Assembly: GCA_002305415.1 (NCBI GenBank)
Contig: DBQX01000134.1
Coordinates: forward strand, 1 to 18,710
Origin: Actinomycetales bacterium UBA1383
Lineage (GTDB): Bacteria; Actinomycetota; Actinomycetes; Actinomycetales; Actinomycetaceae
Reading direction: 5' to 3'
Length of the DNA stretch: 18,710 nt
The notes beneath the pieces are model-generated. The model ran no database searches and was not told where the DNA came from. It was given only the letters and a program-made list of their open reading frames with translations. Made by a program: the position numbers and the translations under genes. This document shows, in pieces, positions 13,285 through 18,710 of the stretch (position 1 is the stretch's first letter; each line of letters opens with the position of its first letter).

Positions 13285-14784
13285 TCAGCACTCCACCACG
13301 TTGACGGCGAGTCCGCCCTCGGAGGTCTCCTTGTACTTGCTCATCATGTCCATCCCGGTCTGCCGCATGGTCTCCACCACGGCGTCCAGGCTCACGGTGT
13401 GCGTCCCGTCGCCCCACAGCGCGAGCCGCGCCGCGTTGATGGACTTGACCGCCGCCACCGCGTTCCGCTCGATGCAGGGGATCTGCACCAGCCCCCCGAT
13501 GGGATCGCAGGTCAGTCCGAGGTTGTGCTCCATGGCGATCTCGGCGGCGTTCTCCACCTGGGCGGGCGTGCCGCCCATCACCTCGGCGAGGCCGGCCGCG
13601 GCCATCGCCGACGCCGAACCCACCTCACCCTGGCAGCCCACCTCGGCGCCCGCGATCGAGGCGTTCGTCTTGATGATGGTCCCGATCGCGGTGGCGGCGA
13701 GGAGGAAGCGCCGCACCCCCTCCTGGGTGGCCCCGGGCACGAAGCTCAGGTAGTACTTCCCCACCGCGGGGATCACCCCGGCCGCCCCGTTCGTGGGTGC
13801 GGTGACCACGCGGTGTCCGGCGGCGTTCTCCTCGTTGACCGCGAGGGCGAACAGGTTCACCCAGTCGATCACGAGCAGCGGGTCCGTCTGCCTGGGCACC
13901 ACCGGGCAGTCGTCAGCGGCCGCGTCCCAGCCGGCGGCGGCGGCCTCCCGCGCGCGCAGCTCCCGGTAGAGGCGGCCCGCCCGGCGCGGCAGGTTCAGCC
14001 CGCCCGGGAGGATGCCCTCGCCGGCGAGCCCGGCCGTGATGCAGGCGTCCATCGCCTCCCAGATCTCGTCCAGGCGCGCGTCCAGCTCGGCGCGCGGCCG
14101 CATGGCCTCCTCGTTCTCCCGCACCAGCGCCGCGACGCCCAGCCCGCTCGCGGCGCAGCGCGCCAGCAGCTCCGCCCCCGTGTGGAAGGGGTGCGGCACG
14201 ACGACGACGCCGCCCTCCTCGCCGTCGTCGAGCGGCACCACGGCCTCGCCCTCCCGGCGGGTCACGAAGCCGCCCCCGATGGAGAAGAAGACACGGTCGA
14301 GGAGGGGAGGGCCGGCGTCGGCCGTGGCGGTGAGGCGCAGGGCGTTGACGTGCTGCGGGAGGGTGACCCGGGGCAGGAACTCGATGTCGCGGGCGAGGTC
14401 GAAGGGGACGTCGAGACGCCCGCCGAGCCGCAGCACCCCAGACTCCGCCACCTGCGGGATCAGGGTGGTGATCACCTCGGCGGGGCAGGAACGGGGGTGG
14501 TGTCCCGCGAGCCCCCACACGACGGCCCGGTCGGTGCCGTGCCCCCGGCCCGTCGCCCCGAGTGAGCCGTACAGCTCCACGTGGACCCGGGCCACGCGGG
14601 TGACGCCGCGGGCCAGCAGTTCCAGGACGAAGGCGCGCGCGGCCTTCATCGGGCCCACCGTGTGCGAGGAGGACGGGCCGATGCCGATCGAGAACAGGTC
14701 GGTGACGGACAGCGGCCGCGACGCCGGTGACGGGGACGGCTCGGCGCGCAGGTCTCGCACCCCGGGATCGAGCGGATGCGCCAT
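13285..14784 (-). CDS. sdaA: L-serine ammonia-lyase, iron-sulfur type, single chain
   Basis: This 499-residue cytoplasmic enzyme converts L-serine to pyruvate and ammonia with a [4Fe-4S] cluster. The beta domain at the N-terminus carries SIGIGPSSSHTVGPMKAA (32-49); the alpha domain follows after about residue 230. Cluster ligands are Cys384 (GCQGEVGSA), Cys426 (CDPIGG) and Cys437 (CIERN). The chain ends in Cys499, equivalent to Cys458 of the Legionella enzyme, whose C-terminal cysteine reaches into the active site and binds the free iron. Spacing of all four agrees with that enzyme at a constant offset of 41. The frame is open to 14991, but the ATG at 14784 gives the normal length. Upstream, CACACT six bases before the ATG may be a weak leaderless -10. 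It is divergent from the membrane protein gene at 14858. Confidence 0.96.
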   Translation of the reverse strand: MAHPLDPGVRDLRAEPSPSPASRPLSVTDLFSIGIGPSSSHTVGPMKAARAFVLELLARGVTRVARVHVELYGSLGATGRGHGTDRAVVWGLAGHHPRSCPAEVITTLIPQVAESGVLRLGGRLDVPFDLARDIEFLPRVTLPQHVNALRLTATADAGPPLLDRVFFSIGGGFVTRREGEAVVPLDDGEEGGVVVVPHPFHTGAELLARCAASGLGVAALVRENEEAMRPRAELDARLDEIWEAMDACITAGLAGEGILPGGLNLPRRAGRLYRELRAREAAAAGWDAAADDCPVVPRQTDPLLVIDWVNLFALAVNEENAAGHRVVTAPTNGAAGVIPAVGKYYLSFVPGATQEGVRRFLLAATAIGTIIKTNASIAGAEVGCQGEVGSASAMAAAGLAEVMGGTPAQVENAAEIAMEHNLGLTCDPIGGLVQIPCIERNAVAAVKSINAARLALWGDGTHTVSLDAVVETMRQTGMDMMSKYKETSEGGLAVNVVEC

Positions 14785-14857
14785 GGGTCCAGTGTGCCAC
14801 CGTCCACGGTGTGTCGACAGGGTCCGTGCGGCGCCCGTCCGCAGGATGCTTGGGATC

Positions 14858-16645
14858 ATGGACCGAGTGGATGACCTCGCCCTGCTCCGCCGCTTCGAGC
14901 CCGTACTGCGCCTCACCGCCGGCGAGGTGTTCACGCCCACCTCGGTGGAACGGTACGTCGCCTCCGCCCAGCTGCTCCTTGCCGCCGGCACGCCCTACGC
15001 CCAGGTGCTCGTGGAGCGGGGCGGGCTGGACCCGGCCGGCCTCGCCACCCTGGGGCGCGAGTACGCGGACGAGCCGCTCTCGCTGCGCTACGTGGAGCGT
15101 CCGATGAGCTTCAGCGAGCACCGCGCCTGGCTGCGCCGCGGAGGGCGGCAGCGTTTCCGTCCCATCAGCCGGGCCGCGGCGGTCGGGCTGCTGGCCCGGT
15201 TCATCGCCGCGCTCATGCAGCTCACCCTGCTGGTGCGCGGCGCCGTGCCCGGCGGGTGGACAGCGGCCGCCGCCGAGCAGGCCCGCGCCGCCGATCCCGA
15301 CCGCCGCTGCACCTACTACGGCCGGGTGTCCCGGGACGCCGGGTACGTGATCCTCCAGTACTGGTTCCTCTACCCCATGAACGACTGGCGCTCCTCCTTC
15401 GGCGGGGTCAACGACCACGAGGCCGACTGGGAGCAGATCACCGTCTACGTGACCGACGAACCCGAGCCCCGGCCCACCTGGGTGGCCTTCTCCAGCCATG
15501 ACGAGCACGGCGCCGACCTGCGGCGCCGCTGGGACGATCCGGACCTCGACCGCGTGGGCGAGCACCCGGTCGTCTACGTGGGGGCGGGATCCCACTCCGG
15601 TGCCTACCTACCCGGCGAGTACCTGGTCACGGTGGCCCCCGAGCTGCCGCGCTGGATCGACGCCATCCGCCTCACCCTCGCGCGCCTCTCACCCTGGCAC
15701 GAGCCCGGTGAGCTGACGATCGGCATCCCCTACATCGACTATCGGCGCGGCGACGGGCTCAGCATCGGGCCGGGCCAGGACGAGGAGTGGGACGCCGTCG
15801 TCATCGACGACGACACCCCCTGGGTGCACGACTACCGCGGCCTGTGGGGCCTCGACACGCGCGACCGGTTCGGCGGGGAGCGGGCCCCGGCGGGACCCCG
15901 CTACGAGCGGGACGGCCGGGTCCGCCAGTCGTGGGGCCAGCCCATCGCCTGGGCCGACCTCGACGCCCTGCCACCCACCGCCGAGGCCGCCCGCGCCCTG
16001 TGGGAGGGCCGCGCGGCCACCCTCGGGCGCCGTCTCGCCGCCGTCGAGGCCGAACTGGCGGTGGTGCGGGGGCACCTGCGGGAGGCCACCGTCGCGGCCA
16101 CGGTCGCAGGCCGGACGACGACGTCGTCCGCCGCCGTCGTCGCGGCGCGGCGGCGCACCGACGAACTCCGCCAGGAGCAGGCGCGCCTCACGAGCTCGCT
16201 GGATGAGGCGGAGCGGCTCGCGGGCCTCGACGTACCGGTCCCGCCACCGCACACGCACCTGCGCCATCGCGCGCTGCCGCTCGATGCCGCCCGGGGCTCC
16301 CGGGTGCTGGGAGTCTGGGCGGCCGTCTCCGCGGCCCTGCTGATGGCCATCCTCGGGGGACTGCTGCTGGCCAATCCCACGCACCTGGTGTCGTGGTCGC
16401 TGGCGGTGCTCGCCGGGATGATCGCGCTGGAGTCCGTGCTGCGCGGCAGCCTCTTCACGCTGGTGACGCGCGTGGTGGTCACGGCGGCGGCGCTGGTCAC
16501 CGTGGGCGTGCTGGTGGCGTTCACGGTCGCGAACATCCGGGTGACGGCCGGGATCCTGCTGGTGGTGACGGCGGCCTACCTCCTGGTCCGCACCGTGCTG
16601 GACGCGCTGCGGAACTGGGTGGGCGAGCAGGAGCAGGCGGGCTGA
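14858..16645 (+). CDS. Vps62-like domain protein with coiled coil and C-terminal membrane helices
   Basis: This 595-residue protein has an N-terminal domain (about 1-360) that resembles Vps62-related proteins and, more distantly, the necrosis-inducing NPP1 fold. The evidence is TYYGRVSRDAGYVILQYWFLYPMNDW (152-177), NDHEADWEQITVYV (185-198, compare GHRHDWE of NPP1 proteins), YVGAGSHSGAY (240-250) and YRGLWGL. Residues about 385-455 are Ala/Glu/Arg-rich and probably coiled coil. About four membrane helices follow (484-505, 511-530, 533-556, 562-583) and a short charged tail. No signal peptide is seen, so the Vps62-like domain should face the cytoplasm. Start is uncertain: ATG at 14858 (GATGCT seven bases before, possibly leaderless) or 14846. 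Function unknown. It converges with the dimethylargininase gene 19 bases away. Confidence 0.75.
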   Translation: MDRVDDLALLRRFEPVLRLTAGEVFTPTSVERYVASAQLLLAAGTPYAQVLVERGGLDPAGLATLGREYADEPLSLRYVERPMSFSEHRAWLRRGGRQRFRPISRAAAVGLLARFIAALMQLTLLVRGAVPGGWTAAAAEQARAADPDRRCTYYGRVSRDAGYVILQYWFLYPMNDWRSSFGGVNDHEADWEQITVYVTDEPEPRPTWVAFSSHDEHGADLRRRWDDPDLDRVGEHPVVYVGAGSHSGAYLPGEYLVTVAPELPRWIDAIRLTLARLSPWHEPGELTIGIPYIDYRRGDGLSIGPGQDEEWDAVVIDDDTPWVHDYRGLWGLDTRDRFGGERAPAGPRYERDGRVRQSWGQPIAWADLDALPPTAEAARALWEGRAATLGRRLAAVEAELAVVRGHLREATVAATVAGRTTTSSAAVVAARRRTDELRQEQARLTSSLDEAERLAGLDVPVPPPHTHLRHRALPLDAARGSRVLGVWAAVSAALLMAILGGLLLANPTHLVSWSLAVLAGMIALESVLRGSLFTLVTRVVVTAAALVTVGVLVAFTVANIRVTAGILLVVTAAYLLVRTVLDALRNWVGEQEQAG

Positions 16646-16664
16646 CGCCCTCCCTCCCCGGCCG

Positions 16665-17450
16665 TCAGGCGCGCGGCCCGGGAAGCCCCCGCAGCCGGAC
16701 CGACAGGCACGTGACGCAGCCCTCGAGCTTCTCGAACTCGGAGATGTCCACGGTGAGGACCTCGAGGCCGCGGTCACGGAACATGCGCGCCGTCTCGGGC
16801 GCACTCGCCGCCATCAGCACCGTGGTGCCGCCCAGCAGCACCACGTGGCCGCCGTGCTCCTCCGGCACGGGGAGGAATCGCGGGTAGACCGCCGCGTCGT
16901 CCACGAGTGGGGGGTAGCCCACGATCGTGCCGTCCGGCAGGGCCGTGACCGCGGACTTCAGGTGCAGTGCCTTCGTGATCGGGACCATCACGACCCGGGC
17001 CCCCAGCGGCCGCAGGTGGGCGGCGAGCTGGCGGGCGCCGTCCTCGTTGGTCCGCTGGCCGACCCCCACCCACACGGTGTTGCCGAACTTGAGGACGTCG
17101 CCGCCGTCGAGCGTGCCCGGCTCCTCGATCCGGGCGACGCGATAGCCGAGCCCCCGCACCTTCGCCTCCGCCGCCGCGGTCTCGCCGCGCCGCTGCTCGG
17201 CACCGGGGCGGGCGATCACCGCCAGGTCGCCGTAGACCACCATCGTGTCCTCGACGAAGACGGAGTCGGGCAGGTCGTCCGCGGGCGGCACCTCGTGGGT
17301 CTCCCACCCGGCGATGTGCAGGGCCTCCACGTACGACTGCCACTGCTCCCGAGCTCGCCCCACATCGACGGGGGTGCGGACCAGGTGCGTGACGATCCCC
17401 TCGGCGAGCCGGGCGGAGGGACGGCGGACGAGCGCGTGCTTCGCGTACAT
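16665..17450 (-). CDS. Dimethylarginine dimethylaminohydrolase (DDAH), amidinotransferase superfamily
   Basis: This 261-residue soluble enzyme is predicted to hydrolyse methylated arginines to citrulline and methylamines. Motifs are DDLPDSVFVEDT (59-70) with Glu68-Asp69 for substrate guanidinium binding, LDGGDVL with Asp115, the catalytic His163 in ALHLKSAVT, and Cys248 in EGCVTCLSV near the C-terminus, aligned with the catalytic cysteine of human DDAH (LLTCCSV). Length is near that of bacterial DDAH (about 254-260). An arginine deiminase would be about 400 residues, so that is unlikely. A related ornithine- or agmatine-type activity is not excluded. The frame runs back to 17513, overlapping luxS; ATG at 17450 is preferred, with AACAAT six bases upstream suggesting a leaderless start. 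Confidence 0.9.
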   Translation of the reverse strand: MYAKHALVRRPSARLAEGIVTHLVRTPVDVGRAREQWQSYVEALHIAGWETHEVPPADDLPDSVFVEDTMVVYGDLAVIARPGAEQRRGETAAAEAKVRGLGYRVARIEEPGTLDGGDVLKFGNTVWVGVGQRTNEDGARQLAAHLRPLGARVVMVPITKALHLKSAVTALPDGTIVGYPPLVDDAAVYPRFLPVPEEHGGHVVLLGGTTVLMAASAPETARMFRDRGLEVLTVDISEFEKLEGCVTCLSVRLRGLPGPRA

Positions 17451-17456
17451 GACCCC

Positions 17457-17478
17457 ATTGTTCCGTCTTGGGTAGCGT
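17457..17478. promoter_or_regulatory. Back-to-back -10 elements of divergent DDAH and luxS promoters
   Basis: On the minus strand AACAAT (17462-17457) lies six bases before the DDAH ATG. On the plus strand TAGCGT (17473-17478) lies six bases before the luxS ATG. Neither start has a ribosome binding site, so both mRNAs look leaderless. The two -10 hexamers are only 10 bases apart, so each promoter's -35 region falls at the start of the opposite gene and polymerase could occupy only one at a time. Confidence 0.45.
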
Positions 17479-17484
17479 TGTGGC

Positions 17485-17946
17485 ATGCCGTCGATGAACG
17501 TGGAGTCCTTCAATCTGGATCATCGGGCCGTCAGGGCCCCCTACATCCGCGTCGCGGACCGGAAGACGCTGCCCCACGGCGACGTGGTGGTGAAGTATGA
17601 CATCCGGTTCTGCCAGCCCAACCAGGAGCACCTCGAGATGCCCACGGTGCACGCCCTCGAGCACACCATGGCCGAGAACGTCCGCACCCACGCGGACTAC
17701 GTCCTCGACTTCTCGCCGATGGGCTGCCAGACGGGCTTCTACCTGATGGTCTCCGGGGACCACGACGACGCCGCGATCCACGAGCTCGTCGCCGTCACCC
17801 TTGAGGACGTGCTCGCCGCGACGGAGGTGCCTGCCGCCAACGAGGTGCAGTGCGGCTGGGGTGCGAACCACGACCTCGCCGGCGCCCAGGAGGCGGCGCG
17901 CCGCATGCTGCGGCGGCGCGCGGAGTGGACGGAGGTCATGGCATGA
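17485..17946 (+). CDS. luxS: S-ribosylhomocysteine lyase (autoinducer-2 synthase)
   Basis: This 153-residue metalloenzyme cleaves S-ribosylhomocysteine to homocysteine and DPD, the autoinducer-2 precursor. The metal site is His56 and His60 in HALEH plus Cys123 in VQCGWG. Catalytic residues are Glu59 and Cys81 (GCQTGFY). These match His54, Glu57, His58, Cys84 and Cys126 of the B. subtilis enzyme. Length is normal. ATG at 17485 is chosen from the -10 six bases upstream; an ATG three codons later is possible. The stop overlaps the next gene as ATGA, so LuxS is coupled to the nucleosidase that makes its substrate. Methyl-cycle recycling is the sure role; signalling cannot be judged here. Confidence 0.97.
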   Translation: MPSMNVESFNLDHRAVRAPYIRVADRKTLPHGDVVVKYDIRFCQPNQEHLEMPTVHALEHTMAENVRTHADYVLDFSPMGCQTGFYLMVSGDHDDAAIHELVAVTLEDVLAATEVPAANEVQCGWGANHDLAGAQEAARRMLRRRAEWTEVMA

Positions 17947-18626
17947 GTGCCCTGGTCGTCACCGCGATGGACGAGGAGGCCCGGCCGTTCCTGCAGCTGG
18001 GCTCGCACACCCCGGTCGAGGTACCGCTCGGGGCGGCGTGGCGCGTCGAGGTGGAGGGCCGCTCGATCGTCGTGCTGCGCTCCGGCATCGGGCTGGTGAA
18101 CGCCGCCGCCGCCACCGCCGCCGCCCTCACACGCCTCCAGCCCGGGGTCCTGGTCTCCGCCGGCTCGGCGGGCGGGCTCGCCGAGGGCATCCTGGTGGGC
18201 GACATCGTCATCGGCACCTCCTTCGCGTACGCCGACGCCGATGCCACCGGTTTCGGCTACGCCATCGGCCAGGTCCCCGGCATGCCGGAGTTCTACACCA
18301 GCGACGCGGCGCTCTCCTCCTCCGCGCTCAGTGCCCGGAGCGCCGGCCAGCGGTTGCGCCCCGGCAGGATCGTCTCCGGCAACTCGTTCGTGGACGCGCG
18401 GACGGTGGAACGGGTGCGGGCCAGCTTCCCCGGGGCGCTGGCCACCGACATGGAGTCGGCGGCGCTGGCCCAGGTCGCCTACCTCTGGGGCCTGCCGTTC
18501 CTCTCGGTGCGGGGCGTCTCGGACCTCTGCGGCCCGCACGCCGGCCAGGACTTCCACATGTCCGTCGAGGAGGTGGCCGGCCGGGCCGCCCACGTGGTGG
18601 CCCACGTCGTCAACCGTCTGGGCTGA
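17943..18626 (+). CDS. mtn: 5'-methylthioadenosine/S-adenosylhomocysteine nucleosidase
   Basis: This 227-residue cytoplasmic enzyme removes adenine from S-adenosylhomocysteine and methylthioadenosine, giving S-ribosylhomocysteine for LuxS. MDEEARP (9-15) has the acid/base Glu12, SGIGLVNAA (47-55) is the phosphorylase-fold loop, and GSAGGL (74-79) forms part of the active site. TDMESAALAQVA carries Met170-Glu171, which hold the ribose, and Asp194 in RGVSDL is the adenine-protonating aspartate. All agree with E. coli Glu12, Glu174 and Asp197. The length is close to the usual 230. ATG at 17943 overlaps the luxS stop; the same frame is open back to 17850 but that would overlap luxS heavily. Also called pfs/mtnN. 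Confidence 0.96.
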   Translation: MSALVVTAMDEEARPFLQLGSHTPVEVPLGAAWRVEVEGRSIVVLRSGIGLVNAAAATAAALTRLQPGVLVSAGSAGGLAEGILVGDIVIGTSFAYADADATGFGYAIGQVPGMPEFYTSDAALSSSALSARSAGQRLRPGRIVSGNSFVDARTVERVRASFPGALATDMESAALAQVAYLWGLPFLSVRGVSDLCGPHAGQDFHMSVEEVAGRAAHVVAHVVNRLG

Positions 18627-18643
18627 GCCCACGCCTCGGGCGT
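18619..18643 (+). terminator. Weak candidate terminator after mtn
   Basis: Two short adjoining hairpins surround the mtn stop: TGGGC-TGA-GCCCA (18619-18631) and ACGCC-TCG-GGCGT (18631-18643). Each has only five pairs and a three-base loop, and there is no T run. They could together slow polymerase, but the evidence is slight. Confidence 0.25.
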
Positions 18644-18656
18644 CGGACGACGGCGC

Positions 18657-18710
18657 GGGCATGGCGGGCAACGGCCCGGGCATGGCGGGGGACGGCCCGG
18701 GCATGGCGGG
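18657..18710. repeat. 21-bp tandem repeat at the window edge
   Basis: Unit 1 (18657-18677) and unit 2 (18678-18698) are GGGCATGGCGGG plus nine bases ending ACGGCCC, and differ at two positions. Unit 3 begins at 18699 and is cut by the window end after 12 matching bases. The unit is a multiple of three, so it may be coding: the plus strand would give Gly-Met-Ala-Gly-Asn/Asp-Gly-Pro repeats and the minus strand Pro-Ala-Met-Pro-Gly-Pro repeats. I cannot tell which strand, if either, is translated. Confidence 0.85.

Noticed and set aside
17451..17513. Longer N-terminus for the dimethylargininase
   Set aside because: It would overlap the luxS start and promoter, and MYAKHALVRRP is the natural family N-terminus.
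1..18710. CRISPR arrays, insertion sequences, tRNA or rRNA genes, prophage
   Set aside because: I saw no spaced direct repeats of CRISPR type, no transposase or integrase motif and no recognisable tRNA or rRNA sequence; the two tandem repeats have no spacers.

Overview
This is a high-GC (about 70 percent by eye) chromosomal stretch from an actinobacterium, most likely Micrococcales or Propionibacteriales. I infer this from base composition and third-position G/C codon use, from NrdE and LuxS sequence style, from -10 elements of the TANNNT type placed right at start codons (leaderless mRNAs), and from NrdR-, DnaA- and DosR-like sites. I cannot name the genus. I recognise no insertion sequence, phage gene, CRISPR array, rRNA or tRNA. 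It reads as an ordinary housekeeping region with some interesting regulatory DNA and one unusual membrane protein.

Layout. 1-1972: the end of a PTS operon of the ascorbate/SgaT-UlaA type (EIIA tail, IIB, IIC), closed by an 11-bp hairpin. 2072-3401: a thiamine-binding DUF77-type protein and a proline-iminopeptidase-like hydrolase, both apparently leaderless. 3516-4238: a hemerythrin-domain protein behind a DosR/DevR-like box. 4310-5695 (-): a GPH-family sugar:cation symporter. 5842-6078: a small single-pass membrane protein whose last codons form part of a convergent-gene terminator. 6103-9145 (-): pntB and pntA, the proton-translocating transhydrogenase, preceded by a promoter region dense in GGGAC/GTCCC inverted repeats. 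9309-12886 (-): nrdH-nrdI-nrdE (class Ib ribonucleotide reductase) with a nucleotidyltransferase-like gene one base after nrdE; nrdF is absent. 12887-13284: a gene-free control region with paired NrdR boxes and DnaA-box-like sequences. 13285-14784 (-): iron-sulfur L-serine dehydratase. 14858-16645: a Vps62-like domain, coiled coil and about four membrane helices. 16665-17450 (-): dimethylargininase, divergent from luxS-mtn at 17485-18626. The window ends in a 21-bp tandem repeat.

How the genes fit together. NrdH reduces NrdE and, through NADPH-dependent electron supply, ribonucleotide reduction draws on the pool that PntAB makes from NADH, so the nrd and pnt blocks are metabolically linked though probably transcribed separately. 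The hemerythrin and pntAB promoters share GGGACTT half-sites, which suggests, but does not prove, common control by oxygen or redox state. Mtn and LuxS degrade S-adenosylhomocysteine in sequence, and the divergent dimethylargininase handles another product of methylation chemistry. The strongest leads are the pntAB promoter architecture, the 32-bp-phased NrdR boxes, and the Vps62-like membrane protein.
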